A DNA stretch of 64,000 nucleotides from Methanobacterium_D sp040373355 (GCF_047495555.1 NZ_CP166866.1:1152001-1216000), one strand, 5' to 3'; shown: positions 19,559 to 28,749, numbered from the stretch's first letter. Numbers and translations: made by a program. Notes: generated from the letters alone by a model not told the origin.

Positions 19559-19993
19559 ATGAAAAGATCAAGGTTAAATCTATTCAAAGCTACATCAATG
19601 ACCATATCCATTCTAGGAATAATTATGATACTTGCTACTGTAGGTGTCTTTGCGTATATTGGTGTTCAGGGATTATCATCAAAAGTATCATCTAATGTAG
19701 ATAGTGGTGCTGCATATGATCAACTAGCTGCATTAAAATCAGAGTATTCTACTTTAAGCGGTCAATTTGAAACAGTTAAAAAACAAGTTACAAAATCTGG
19801 AAATCAGAAAGTTAAGAAAGAATTTTATGATGCACAGATTGAGTTAGTAAAAGCAAATTCTGCAGTTGGAGACGTAGAAAGTGCATTATCTTCTAATCTT
19901 CCGGTTGAAGAGGTAAACAGAAGAATCAGTACTGCAACTAACCAGCTTCAAATAGCTAAGACAAGATTAAATACAGTTAAAGGTCAAATATAA
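19559..19993 (+). CDS. Single-pass membrane protein with coiled coil
   Basis: A basic N terminus (KRSRLNLFK) precedes one membrane helix at about residues 13-36, then about 105 residues of predicted extracytoplasmic helix or coiled coil (AALKSEYSTLSGQFETVKKQ and a later ISTATNQLQIAKTRL). GGTGAT lies six bases before the ATG. It is divergent from MCM. No named family; an envelope role is inferred from topology. Confidence 0.7.
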   Translation: MKRSRLNLFKATSMTISILGIIMILATVGVFAYIGVQGLSSKVSSNVDSGAAYDQLAALKSEYSTLSGQFETVKKQVTKSGNQKVKKEFYDAQIELVKANSAVGDVESALSSNLPVEEVNRRISTATNQLQIAKTRLNTVKGQI

Positions 19994-20017
19994 AATAATA
20001 ATAAAAAAAAGATACTT

Positions 20018-20248
20018 TTAAAAATTCATTCCAAGCGTATCATGGAATTTATTGTTGATTCTACTTTGTAAGACTTGTCTTGCTTCCCTTTCACGTAATG
20101 CAAGGCTAATGGCTCTTTGTGCCATGTCCTCAAGTTCATCTCTAGGTAATTCTTTAATACGTCTTACAAGAGTATCTTTTGGTATGTCTTCACTTTCAAG
20201 CAGGAAATAAAAAGAGTTTTTAAAAAGTTCTTCATTTATGTGCTCCAT
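20018..20248 (-). CDS. Small hypothetical protein, 76 aa
   Basis: A soluble, helical, charged protein (FYFLLESEDIPKDTLVRRI, then LPRDELEDMAQRAISLALRERE). No membrane segment or metal site and no recognised family. The start lacks a Shine-Dalgarno and may be leaderless. It is convergent with the coiled-coil protein gene at a 24-bp gap. Confidence 0.6.
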   Translation of the reverse strand: MEHINEELFKNSFYFLLESEDIPKDTLVRRIKELPRDELEDMAQRAISLALREREARQVLQSRINNKFHDTLGMNF

Positions 20249-20555
20249 GCGTTATTATATTGATTTTTATAGTTTATAAATTTTACTACCTCCATTTTCT
20301 TAGTACTCTTTTTAAATAATGTAATAAATGAAATAAAGAATTTTTATTATTTTATTGGATAATAGTATTACCTTTTTAGATAGTTATTATGTCTATTTTT
20401 AATAATTAAATGTTTATCTATATTTTTGAAAAGTATAACTAACTATTAAATTTGAATATTGAGTTTTTAGATTCTTTATTTAATCATATGGGAATAATAT
20501 TAAAAAATAAAATTTATTTTTAAAAATTTATACAAAATGAGTACTAATTAAAGAT
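20249..20555. other. AT-rich gap
   Basis: About 300 bp of AT-rich sequence between two minus-strand genes. I see no coding, repeat or stable-RNA signal in it. Confidence 0.5.
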
Positions 20556-21161
20556 TTAATATTTTCTCATAGCTATTAGATACATTTCCATACTTCCCTT
20601 TTTTGAAGATGGTGGTTTAGTTGTTTTAACGACTCTAAAGTTCTCCTTAACTTTCTTAAGATATTCTTCGAATCCTTCTCCCTGAAAGACCTTAATAACC
20701 ATATTACCACCAATTTTTAAAATTGAATCTGCTATTTTTAAGGCATTTTCTGCAATATCAATAGATTTAAGCTGATCAATATCTTTTATTCCAGTTAGTT
20801 TTGGTGCAGCATCAGATAAAATAACATCTGCATTCCATCCGAGCTCTTTTTCAATTTTATCAATTACTTCTTTTTTAGTAAAGTCTCCAGTAATTTGAAT
20901 AAAATTTTCTTCTTCAAAGGGCTTAATCCTCTGTAGATCAACAGCAACAACTTTACCTTCCTCTCCAACGAGATCAAGAGCAACTTGAGACCATCCCCCG
21001 GGGGCAGCACCCAAATCAACAACGTAATCTTTATTTTTAATAATTTTAAACTTTTTATTAAGTTGTAATAGTTTATAAGATGCTCTGGATCTATAACTTT
21101 CCTTTTTTGCAGATTTATAATAATGTTCTTTCTTTTTTTCAACTTGCCATCTTTTACCCAT
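20556..21161 (-). CDS. rlmE: RlmE/FtsJ-type 23S rRNA 2'-O-methyltransferase
   Basis: A SAM-dependent methyltransferase of 201 residues that modifies a 2'-hydroxyl in the large-subunit A-loop. The N-terminal YRSRASYKLLQLN carries the first Lys of the K-D-K-E tetrad. Motif I is VVDLGAAPGGWSQVAL, VILSDAAPK carries the Asp, GNMVIKVFQ the second Lys and KGSMEMYL the Glu. GAGATG precedes the ATG. A phosphodiesterase gene lies 36 bp upstream on the same strand, so the two probably form an operon. Confidence 0.92.
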   Translation of the reverse strand: MGKRWQVEKKKEHYYKSAKKESYRSRASYKLLQLNKKFKIIKNKDYVVDLGAAPGGWSQVALDLVGEEGKVVAVDLQRIKPFEEENFIQITGDFTKKEVIDKIEKELGWNADVILSDAAPKLTGIKDIDQLKSIDIAENALKIADSILKIGGNMVIKVFQGEGFEEYLKKVKENFRVVKTTKPPSSKKGSMEMYLIAMRKY

Positions 21162-21197
21162 AATAACATCTCAAATTAATATTTTTTTCTTCAAAAA

Positions 21198-21728
21198 TCA
21201 CTGACTTTCCTTTGACTCAAAGTTAAGCGCCTTACAAGTTGGCTTTCCTATTTTGATTATTCTGGCATCCAGATTTCTATTATTAACTTCTAGAAGCATG
21301 ACTGAAGGATCTGATAAACGAGGAACAGTAGGACTTCCCGGATTTAATAGAAGCACATTATTTACTTCTTTAATAAAAGACCAGTGCGTATGTCCTGTAA
21401 TGAGTACTTCTACGCCCATTTCCATGGCTTTATACTTTAATTGTTGAGTATCTCCTCGAGGATAAACTTCACCATGATTAAGGCCAATTTTGATGCCTTC
21501 TATTTCCATTGTAATACTTTCAGGCAATTTAACACCATATGCTTTATCCATATTGCCTTGTGAACATTTAGTAGGTGCTATTTTTTCAAGTTTTTCTAAA
21601 ACTTCAAGAGATACAAGGTCACCGGCATGTAGAATCATGTCCACATCTTTGAAAATGTCGAAGATAATTTCTGGTATTTGAGAAGCTCTTTCATGTATAT
21701 GGGTGTCCGATATCACGCCGATTAACAT
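21198..21728 (-). CDS. MJ0936/YfcE-type metallophosphodiesterase
   Basis: A small calcineurin-like phosphoesterase of 176 residues. Metal-binding motifs in order are SDTH (residues 7-10), LHAGDL, SQGNMD (the usual GN-D), NHGE and TGHTH, all intact. Family members hydrolyse phosphodiesters in vitro; the natural substrate is unknown. AAAGGAG precedes the ATG. It is probably the first gene of an operon with rlmE and is divergent from topA. Confidence 0.9.
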   Translation of the reverse strand: MLIGVISDTHIHERASQIPEIIFDIFKDVDMILHAGDLVSLEVLEKLEKIAPTKCSQGNMDKAYGVKLPESITMEIEGIKIGLNHGEVYPRGDTQQLKYKAMEMGVEVLITGHTHWSFIKEVNNVLLLNPGSPTVPRLSDPSVMLLEVNNRNLDARIIKIGKPTCKALNFESKESQ

Positions 21729-21916
21729 TTCATTTCTCCTTTCATTATTTTCTATATAAATTATGTTTAGTTTTAATTGAAAAATATTGTGTAATATGAA
21801 AATATCAAATTCAAATTTCTTTTTTAATGTAAATAGCCTAATTTAATATTTAAATTATCCTAAACCAACTAATATGCTATTTTAAAATAAATTCAAAATA
21901 TAGTTTATTTAGAAGT

Positions 21917-21935
21917 GTATATGTATACCATATAC
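21917..21935. promoter_or_regulatory. Inverted repeat in the divergent yfcE-like/topA gap
   Basis: GTATATG and CATATAC flank a 5-nt spacer, forming a 7-bp dyad about 155 bp before topA and 190 bp before the phosphodiesterase start. The position would suit an operator or paired TATA elements. The rest of the 360-bp gap is AT-rich with nothing else recognised. Confidence 0.3.
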
Positions 21936-22090
21936 CTTAAATAATAATAAAAATACAAAAATATAGTTGCACTTAAGTACCATAAGAATAATTATACAGA
22001 TTTAACTAATTATTATTGAAAAAAATAACATTTTAATTTAATGAAAATTTAGTAAAATTACCTTATTTGAGTATTATTTTGAGTGATATC

Positions 22091-24220
22091 ATGCATGAAG
22101 TCATAATTTGTGAAAAGCCTAAGTCAGCAGAAAAAATAGCAAAGGCGCTTTCTAAAAATTCTAAAAAAAACAGCTATAAAAAAGTTCCATATTACGAGTT
22201 TGAAGAAAATGGGAAAAGAACTACAGTATTATCTGCAGTAGGGCACTTGTATTCGCTTGCCCCTACTAATTCTAAACAGGATAAAATATTTGACATAGAA
22301 TGGGTACCTCTTCACGCTAAGGACAAACAGAAAAAATATGTTAAAAATTACATAGATGCCATTAAAAAACTTTCTAAAGGGGCAGATAAATTTGTTCATG
22401 CTTGCGATTATGATATAGAAGGAACCCTCATAGGTTACAATGCATTGAAATATGGATGCGGAGAAGCAAGCATAAATAATGCTACTCGTATGAAATTTTC
22501 AACACTTACAAAAGAAGATATTCTTAAAGCTTACGAAAAGCCCCTAGATGTCGATTTTAAACAGGTAGACAGCGGTATTGCAAGACACGTGCTTGATTTT
22601 CTCTTTGGGGTAAACATCTCAAAATACCTAACTGATTCAGTAAGGGCTGCAACGTCACGATATGTGCAACTTTCTGCTGGAAGAGTACAAACTCCAACAC
22701 TTTCAATTCTTGTTGATAGGGAAAAGGAAATCAAAAAATTTGTACCCTTGCCGTATTGGATGATAAAAGCATCCATTAAGCCAGATATAATAGCAGATCA
22801 TAAAGCAGGGAAAATATTTGAAAGTGATACCGCAAAAGGTATCTTAGCTGAATGTGAAGGCGAAGATGCAGTTGTAACAGACATTGTTTTAAGGGAAAAT
22901 AAAAGGGCACCTCCATTTCCATTTGACCTTGGAAGTCTTCAATCTGAAGCTTATGGAGTATTTGGTTTTAGCCCTAAAAAAACACAGCAGATAGCTCAAA
23001 ACCTCTATACTGAAGGATATACTTCTTATCCACGTACATCTTCACAGAAACTTCCAAAGAGCATTGGATATGATAATATTCTTAAAAAATTAAGTAAAAG
23101 TGCTGCATTTAAGAAGCATATTGATGCCCTTAAAAAACCATTAAAACCAAATGAAGGTAAAAAGAAGGATGAAGCGCACCCGGCTATTCACCCGACAGGG
23201 ACATTACCTAAGGATCTGGATACAGACGAACAAAAATTATACGAGCTTATAACTTTTAGATTTATATCTGTATTTGGTGAAGATGCACTTCAAGAATCAA
23301 TGAAGACCAATTTAGAAATTAATTCACAGAAATTCAGTTTTAGCAGAAAACGAATGGCTAAAATGGGATGGCTTGATCATTATCCGTTTAGAAAAATTGA
23401 AAATGAAGAATTCCCAAATATCAAAAAAGGAGATATCCTTAAAGTTAAAGAGATTTTGTGTGAAGAAAAGGAAACAAAACCTCCTGCAAGGTATAATCAG
23501 GCGTCATTAATAAGGGAACTTGAAAAGAGAGGTCTTGGTACAAAATCCACAAGAGCAAATATAATTTCAATCCTTTTCGATAGAAAATATATTGAAGGAA
23601 CCAAAATCAAGGTTAATGAACTTGGAGAACACCTAATCGATACTCTAAGGGAATATTCAAACAAAATTACAAGCGAAGAACTTACCAGACAGTTTGAAAT
23701 GGAACTTGAAGGTATTATGGAAGATAAGATTACAAAAGATAAGGTTATTGAGGAAGCAAAAGAAGAACTTATTGAAATTCTTGATGATATTGAAAAGAAT
23801 AAAAATGAAGTTGGTAAAAAACTCTTTGAAGCTTATCAAGAAAGTAGAATTGTAGGAGAATGTAAATGCGGCGGAAATCTTGTCATGAAGTATTCTCCAA
23901 GAACAAAAGGAACTTTTGTAGGATGTTCTGCTTATCCAAAATGTAAAGAAACTTATCCTATTCCTCGAGGAGCCAATGTTCTTAAAAGTAAATGTGAAAA
24001 GTGTAATCTTCCAATGATTTCATTTGGTAAACCTCGCCAGAGAGCATGTCTTGATCCGAAATGTGGACGTGAAGGTAAAGAACCTTCAAATGAAGCTGTT
24101 GGTGTATGTCCACAGTGTGGAAATCAGTTAATTAAAAGAATGGGCAGATATGGTGAATTCATCGGATGCAGTGGATTTCCAAAGTGCAGATTTACAAAGT
24201 CATTAAATGAGGCTGCATAA
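22091..24220 (+). CDS. topA: DNA topoisomerase I (type IA)
   Basis: A type IA topoisomerase that relaxes negative supercoils. The TOPRIM domain begins at the N terminus (VIICEKPKSAEKIAKAL) and has the acidic DYDIEG motif. The catalytic tyrosine is in GYTSYPRTS near residue 311. Three C-terminal zinc-finger modules follow (CKCGG to CSAYPKC, CEKCNL to CLDPKC, and CPQCGN to CSGFPKC). The open frame begins at a TTG at 22067, but the ATG at 22091, with GTGAT four bases upstream, gives the usual N terminus. Length is 709 residues. Confidence 0.95.
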   Translation: MHEVIICEKPKSAEKIAKALSKNSKKNSYKKVPYYEFEENGKRTTVLSAVGHLYSLAPTNSKQDKIFDIEWVPLHAKDKQKKYVKNYIDAIKKLSKGADKFVHACDYDIEGTLIGYNALKYGCGEASINNATRMKFSTLTKEDILKAYEKPLDVDFKQVDSGIARHVLDFLFGVNISKYLTDSVRAATSRYVQLSAGRVQTPTLSILVDREKEIKKFVPLPYWMIKASIKPDIIADHKAGKIFESDTAKGILAECEGEDAVVTDIVLRENKRAPPFPFDLGSLQSEAYGVFGFSPKKTQQIAQNLYTEGYTSYPRTSSQKLPKSIGYDNILKKLSKSAAFKKHIDALKKPLKPNEGKKKDEAHPAIHPTGTLPKDLDTDEQKLYELITFRFISVFGEDALQESMKTNLEINSQKFSFSRKRMAKMGWLDHYPFRKIENEEFPNIKKGDILKVKEILCEEKETKPPARYNQASLIRELEKRGLGTKSTRANIISILFDRKYIEGTKIKVNELGEHLIDTLREYSNKITSEELTRQFEMELEGIMEDKITKDKVIEEAKEELIEILDDIEKNKNEVGKKLFEAYQESRIVGECKCGGNLVMKYSPRTKGTFVGCSAYPKCKETYPIPRGANVLKSKCEKCNLPMISFGKPRQRACLDPKCGREGKEPSNEAVGVCPQCGNQLIKRMGRYGEFIGCSGFPKCRFTKSLNEAA

Positions 24221-24706
24221 ACTCTAAATTGAATATAATGTTGAATATTTAATTATTGTAATAAACTTTTCACTATTTTTTCTTTTTAGTAGGGGTATTG
24301 TAGCTAAAAATAGTCCAGTTACCTCGCCCACAAGTAAATAACAATTAGTTTTAAATTATAAAACACCAAAACCGTACTTAAAGAAAATAAACTATAAATA
24401 CTTTTGCATAGCCAAATTTAAAATAAACATTTTACCTTAATAATATCAGTTCAATTCCAAAAAATAGATCAAATAATAACTGTTTATCAAAATCATATTA
24501 TAAAAATCAATATTTATAGTTGCAATTCAATAATGCCACCTTTTAAGCAATCAAAATGTACAAATCTGTACTTTAGATGTCCATTTAATTTTTTTACGAA
24601 TTGAACAAATAATATTGTATAGAAAAATGTTTCCAATGATAAATTTTTCAATCATGTATTGTCCACATGTGATTAAATTGAATATAATCCGAATTGTTTC
24701 AAGCTC
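24221..24706. other. AT-rich gap with only weak coding signals
   Basis: About 490 bp after topA. A 33-codon minus-strand frame around 24550-24655 has no ribosome-binding site. The stretch near 24340-24400 (ending in a run like AACCGTACTTAAAG) resembles sequence near 26400-26435, which may be a degraded duplication. Confidence 0.35.
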
Positions 24707-24850
24707 TTAGATAAAGGTATACTCATATGCTATAAGTAAAATTACAGCGATCCCGTAGATGTATATTGGAAAAGCATTCCAAGTAAAATAAATAATTGTC
24801 AATATAATGCCTAATGTAATCATTATGATTCCATTCAGTTTGTTATTCAA
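24707..24850 (-). CDS. 47-residue two-helix membrane protein
   Basis: A short frame beginning at TTG with GAGGG about eight bases upstream. The translation starts MNNKLNGIIMITLGIILTII and contains two hydrophobic helices separated by YFTWNAFPIYIYG, ending AYEYTFI. The composition and clean two-helix pattern look like a real archaeal small membrane protein. It belongs to a run of minus-strand membrane or coiled-coil genes (24.7-26.6 kb). Function is unknown. Confidence 0.55.
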   Translation of the reverse strand: MNNKLNGIIMITLGIILTIIYFTWNAFPIYIYGIAVILLIAYEYTFI

Positions 24851-24958
24851 TATTTTCCCTCTATTTTTATTGTAGGGCCACTGTTTACCATAATTTCTTT
24901 TGTTATATGATAATATTTTATTTTAAATGTTAAAATAAAAAAAAGATTATATGGAGGT

Positions 24959-25495
24959 TTATATTTTATTCTTCACCTCTAGATTGTTTAGTCTCTCATC
25001 AATGTTTTCGAATTTCTTATTTGCATGCCCTCTAAACTCATCAAATCGTTTGGCAAGGCCATCCACATCATTGGATACTTTATTAATTCTTTTTTCAATA
25101 CTATCTAGATCAGATTTGGTGGCTAGTTTCCAGTCTTTAATAAGCCGATCGCTTTGATCATTTAAAAATTCATCAATTCGTCCGGAAAATGCATCTGTAC
25201 TTATTGGTACTTCTTTTACTTTTCCCTTGAATTTTTCGCCCATTCCAGATACTCTTTCGCTTACTCCTGACATTCTACTATCTCCTTCAACATTACCTCC
25301 GCTGTATTGTTGGGAAATTCCTCCGGAGACACTACTCCCTACATCTGAAACCCCTCTTCTTGCTTCAGTAAAGCTCGATTTTACTGTGCCAAAATTTGCA
25401 CTACCCGTTCTGTTCATTTCTCTTATGAAATAGTAGACCAGTACAATTACAGCACCTACTAATACTAAAATTAAAATTGCTTCTAGAGCTGTCAT
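24959..25495 (-). CDS. Membrane-anchored coiled-coil protein
   Basis: One N-terminal membrane helix (about residues 5-25) is followed by a Ser/Gly-rich linker and a C-terminal coiled coil from about residue 110 (SDLDSIEKRINKVSNDVDGL, with heptads to the end). AAAGGAGG lies about eight bases before the ATG. It lies 15 bp downstream of the shorter coiled-coil frame at 25511-25735, so co-transcription is likely. No family assigned; the architecture suggests an envelope scaffold. Confidence 0.72.
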   Translation of the reverse strand: MTALEAILILVLVGAVIVLVYYFIREMNRTGSANFGTVKSSFTEARRGVSDVGSSVSGGISQQYSGGNVEGDSRMSGVSERVSGMGEKFKGKVKEVPISTDAFSGRIDEFLNDQSDRLIKDWKLATKSDLDSIEKRINKVSNDVDGLAKRFDEFRGHANKKFENIDERLNNLEVKNKI

Positions 25496-25510
25496 AATTA
25501 TATTCCTCCT

Positions 25511-25735
25511 TTAGATTTTTTCGAATTTTTTATCAAGATCCATCTCCTTATTTTCAAGGTCTTTCATCAGTCGTTGAAGTTTCCCGTATTCAGCTTTAGC
25601 TTCCAATAGCGCAACTCTTTCGCTTATTTCACTGTGAAGATAGCCTACTTTGTGCATTATGTCTGAAGTATTACTTCTTATGTTAGCAAGTTCTTCTTGC
25701 TGTTCTTTAGGGAGTGATATTGCATTTTCCATCAT
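25511..25735 (-). CDS. Coiled-coil protein, probably the 3' part of a frameshifted gene
   Basis: A 74-residue helical frame (ENAISLPKEQQEELANI, then heptads to the C terminus). Its ATGATG start has no ribosome-binding site. The same frame stays open upstream through KISLVEKDLETKR, which joins smoothly to the end of another frame (25762-25926) at a run of six A's on the coding strand. That makes it likely that both are one membrane-anchored coiled-coil protein split by a one-base shift. If independent, it is a small cytoplasmic coiled coil. Confidence 0.5.
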   Translation of the reverse strand: MMENAISLPKEQQEELANIRSNTSDIMHKVGYLHSEISERVALLEAKAEYGKLQRLMKDLENKEMDLDKKFEKI

Positions 25736-25761
25736 GCGTTTAGTTTCTAAATCTTTTTCTA

Positions 25762-25926
25762 CTAATGATATTTTTTAAGCTCCACTTGTTTATCTACTAG
25801 TGCTGCATTGTTTTGAGTTTCTCTAACTTTTTTCCATTGTGTAACAATGACTATTACTACTACTGCCCCTAAAAATGCCATTATTATCAAAACTATATTT
25901 TCTGAAATTGCCGTAACCGCATCAAC
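25762..25926 (-). pseudogene. 5' part of the frameshifted membrane coiled-coil gene
   Basis: This frame encodes VDAVTAISENIVLIIMAFLG, continues with a hydrophobic helix and a charged helix (QWKKVRETQNNAALVDKQVE) and stops at 25762. Its last codons are two AAA lysines (25771-25776) followed by Tyr-His-stop. Reading one base back after the A-run would continue into the 25511-25735 frame. A strong GGGGA element lies near 25934-25938, but the in-frame codon at the right distance is GTT, so the real start is unclear. This may be decay, a sequencing indel or a recoding site. Confidence 0.45.
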
Positions 25927-25988
25927 TATTTTTTCCCCTTTTCTTTTTTATATTTTTAATTTTAAATTTTCATTAAATCAAAAAGTCT

Positions 25989-26141
25989 TTACGACCCAGT
26001 TTTGTTTATATTCTCTTTTAGAAGGATTTTGTCTCCAATTTCTTTAGTGCCCAAGTTAACTTCAATGTCTTTTACTTTACCCACTACCATTGCTGACATG
26101 TCTATGATTTCTTTTCCAATAATATCTCCTTTCACTTTCAT
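25989..26141 (-). CDS. Short PRC-barrel-like protein
   Basis: A 50-residue frame with an excellent AAGGAGG signal before its ATG. It begins MKVKGDIIGKEIIDMSAMVV and continues GKVKDIEVNL, which is the opening of a PRC-barrel domain. It then runs straight to IGDKILLKE, which resembles the end of that domain. Normal single-domain PRC proteins are about 75-80 residues, so an internal deletion is likely. It is upstream of the coiled-coil genes on the same strand. Confidence 0.6.
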   Translation of the reverse strand: MKVKGDIIGKEIIDMSAMVVGKVKDIEVNLGTKEIGDKILLKENINKTGS

Positions 26142-26430
26142 TTTATCCTCCTTATTTATCCTCAATGCAATTTAGAACATTTTCATATCAAATAGTATAT
26201 TTTAATGGTATTATCCTCCCACTACACATGTAAACTTTGATTATATAAATCGCACTGAAATTAGTCAATAAATTAAAAATAAAATATCATTTTTTATAAA
26301 TTAGTATAGATTTTATTAAAGAGCTGAAGGGTTTTTTTTATTTTTATTGTCGCGTAATATAGGACTTATATCACCTAAAGGTAAAAATAAAGTAATTTTT
26401 GATTATAAAATACTGCAACCATATTTAAGA

Positions 26431-26473
26431 AAAATAAACATTTAAAAATTTATATGTTTTAAATGTTTATTTT
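26431..26473 (-). terminator. 17-bp perfect inverted repeat at the 3' end of a small membrane gene
   Basis: Arms at 26431-26447 and 26457-26473 are fully complementary with a 9-nt loop and include the stop codon of the minus-strand gene at 26467-26625. On that strand the second arm runs into TTTTTCTT. This fits a 3'-end or terminator structure. The remainder of the 325-bp gap 26142-26466 is AT-rich with nothing else seen. Confidence 0.5.
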
Positions 26474-26625
26474 GCAAATAATGCTGCAATACCTCCAAAG
26501 AGCAATACAAATACTGAGAACCATGCAAACCAAATTACTAAACCCGGAAAGAGTAGCAGTATGATTGCTAGAATAATTGCCCATCCTATCATCGCACCGC
26601 CACTTATTTGTTGTGTAGCCATCAT
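26467..26625 (-). CDS. Small two-segment membrane protein, 52 aa
   Basis: The protein starts MMATQQISGGAM and is hydrophobic for most of its length (WAIILAIILLLFPGLVIWFAW, then a second helix). AAAGGAGGTGAA stands directly before ATGATG at 26625/26622, clearly the start; the longer open frame upstream is unlikely. No family recognised. It is monocistronic with a 17-bp hairpin at its end. Confidence 0.72.
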   Translation of the reverse strand: MMATQQISGGAMIGWAIILAIILLLFPGLVIWFAWFSVFVLLFGGIAALFAK

Positions 26626-27083
26626 TTCACCTCCTTTCACCATCAAATATAACCATTGCAAACTTATTTATGTTCTTAATGGTATATATATTTTAATAAT
26701 TTTTTAATTATTTTTAATATAATAGAAATAAAGAGTCTTTAGGATAAAAATGGAAACTAAGAATAATTATCATTAAATCTAAATTATTTGAAACTATTTT
26801 GGAATAAAAATGATCTAAACAACGGTGTTGATGATATTGGTGATAGAATAAATAGGGTTTATAATAAAAAATATAAAGAAAAATCTTCCGTTGACTTTTT
26901 TATCATCTGACTTACAAAATCTGTAGAACAAGAAGCTAAATATTTATTTAGCTCATATTACTATTTTTATTAAAACACTTAATTTTATTTAAACTATTTT
27001 AATTTTAAAATACATAATATAAGCTATAAAAAAAATTTATAACTCTTTTCTATTAGTATTTAATGATTTTTAGAGGATAAATA
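26626..27083. other. AT-rich gap with a possible gene remnant
   Basis: A plus-strand frame near 26790-26915 would encode about 40 residues (KLFWNKNDLNNGVDDIGDRI and more) from a TTG without a ribosome-binding site. It may be a remnant. The rest shows nothing. Confidence 0.3.
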
Positions 27084-27518
27084 ATGGAAATACTCCAAAA
27101 TATTAAAATATTATCAATTGAAGATAATCAACCAGATAGATGCCTTATTTTTCAAGCTTTAAAAGAATCTGGACTAAATTATGAAATTTATATGGTAAGT
27201 AATGGATATGATGCACTCAACTTCTTAAAAAACAATGAAAAATATGGTGGAGCACCAACTCCGGATATAATTTTACTTGATTTAAACTTGCCAGATATAA
27301 ATGGATTTGAAATATTAAAAAAGATTAATGAAGATGAAAATTTAAAAGAAATTCCTGTAGTTGTCCTAACAGGTTCTGATAATCATTTGGACATTATGAA
27401 TGCTTTTCAAAATAGAGTATGTTCATATATAATTAAACCTGGAGATTATAAAGGCTATTTAAGTGCAATGACTGGTTTAAAAGTATTAATCGACTCTAAA
27501 TCCGTTCTTAATCCATAA
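27084..27518 (+). CDS. Stand-alone response regulator (REC only, Rcp-like)
   Basis: A single receiver domain of 144 residues. The acidic pocket is in LSIEDNQPD, the phospho-acceptor Asp in ILLDLNLPD, the conserved Thr in VVLTGSD and the Lys in IIKPGD. It has no output domain, like the Rcp group that pairs with phytochrome-type histidine kinases. No kinase gene is adjacent; a kinase/regulator cluster lies at 48.6-52.4 kb. GAGGAT precedes the ATG. It probably relays phosphoryl groups. Confidence 0.88.
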   Translation: MEILQNIKILSIEDNQPDRCLIFQALKESGLNYEIYMVSNGYDALNFLKNNEKYGGAPTPDIILLDLNLPDINGFEILKKINEDENLKEIPVVVLTGSDNHLDIMNAFQNRVCSYIIKPGDYKGYLSAMTGLKVLIDSKSVLNP

Positions 27519-27751
27519 TTTAATAAAATTATATGAAATATTTAATTTTAGTCGATAAAATTTCAATATTTTATAATTTATATTTAATAACGAATGAAAT
27601 AATTGAAAAGTAGTATAAAGTTGCCACTTATTAATATTCTTTTCTAAAATAAGAGTATAGAAAGTAATATTAATATGTAAAACCATAATATCGCATAGGC
27701 ATCTTGACCAATTCGTAGATGTAGATGCAGTTAAAATCAGGAGCGTTATAA

Positions 27752-27934
27752 ATGGTGGAAGAAAGTTATTGGGTTATAAAATGTGATAGTTGTGGAAAGG
27801 AATATGATATACCTTCAAATATTTCAACAAAAATAGAAGACTTAGGTGGTCATGATCAGATGGTATTGGAAACTTCACCCGAGTGTCCACATTGCAAAAC
27901 AATGAATTCACGTCTTGCAACACTTAAACCTTAA
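27752..27934 (+). CDS. Small zinc-ribbon protein, 60 aa
   Basis: It has two CxxC knuckles (CDSCGKEYDI and CPHCKTMNSR) about 38 residues apart, consistent with one structural zinc. AGGAG lies eight bases before the ATG. It is alone between the response regulator and a convergent coiled-coil gene. Function unknown. Confidence 0.7.
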   Translation: MVEESYWVIKCDSCGKEYDIPSNISTKIEDLGGHDQMVLETSPECPHCKTMNSRLATLKP

Positions 27935-27963
27935 TTTAAAATTTTTAAATAAAAAAGAAGAAA

Positions 27964-28230
27964 TTATTTAGCATTCATTTTTAAATGATTAATCTTTTCA
28001 GATATGGTTAGTAAATTATTAGTTAGCTGTTCTATTTTATCTGCAACACTGATTTCTGTTATCTCTTCAAGGTGTGGTTCGTAAAGCATTGTAAAAACTT
28101 TGAGCTCATCTTTTGAGTGATTTTCGCGGTTATATCTCTCAATATGCTCTAATCCTAGCTGCAGTTCTTCATAAGCTCTTATTTGGCCAAGTATATCCTG
28201 TTTTTTATCATTCAATTGCTCTAATTCCAA
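27964..28230 (-). CDS. Small coiled-coil protein, 88 aa
   Basis: Two helical stretches (LEQLNDKKQDILGQIRAYEE and DKIEQLTNNLLTISEKINHL) flank a central segment with HLEEITE. It is predicted to be a soluble helical hairpin. The start is a TTG with GGGGAGTG about seven bases upstream; an overlapping out-of-frame ATG is not used. No family recognised. Confidence 0.62.
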   Translation of the reverse strand: MELEQLNDKKQDILGQIRAYEELQLGLEHIERYNRENHSKDELKVFTMLYEPHLEEITEISVADKIEQLTNNLLTISEKINHLKMNAK

Positions 28231-28749
28231 ACATTCACTCCCCTACATAATTTATAATGAAAATGAAACTAAACTTAAGTCTAATTTTTTACCATATTAT
28301 AACTAAATTGCTTTTAAAGTAATATAAACGTGTTACTGGCCTTAAAAAAGTAATATATTCTTTAATAAGTGTCGTTTAAAATTTTATTATATATTATGAC
28401 TTGATTATATTATGTCTTTTATAATTAATATAGTTACTTAGTAATTCAAATTTAATTTTTGATTATAGTATAAAAACAAATTAATATGTGCTTGAAGATC
28501 TGTTAATGATAACTATACGACCTATTTTAAATTACATTCTAATTTTAAACCTTAATTGAAGGATATGCTCCATTATGACTAATAAAAATTTAATTAGATT
28601 TATAAACCAATTATGAACAATTTAATATTTTCCATTAATAATACTTATGAGATTTTAATTATTATATTAATTATTTTTATAAAATTTTAAATACTTTTAA
28701 AATAAATTTCTTAAAAATAGTTATTTGACTTAATATTAGAGGATGCAAT
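28231..28749. other. AT-rich gap upstream of aglB
   Basis: About 520 bp, very AT-rich, between divergent genes. It must hold the promoter of the AglB gene, but no single TATA element stands out. No coding or RNA signal seen. Confidence 0.4.

Noticed and set aside
24550..24655. 33-codon minus-strand frame after topA
   Set aside because: No ribosome-binding site, and it sits in AT-rich sequence where such frames are expected.
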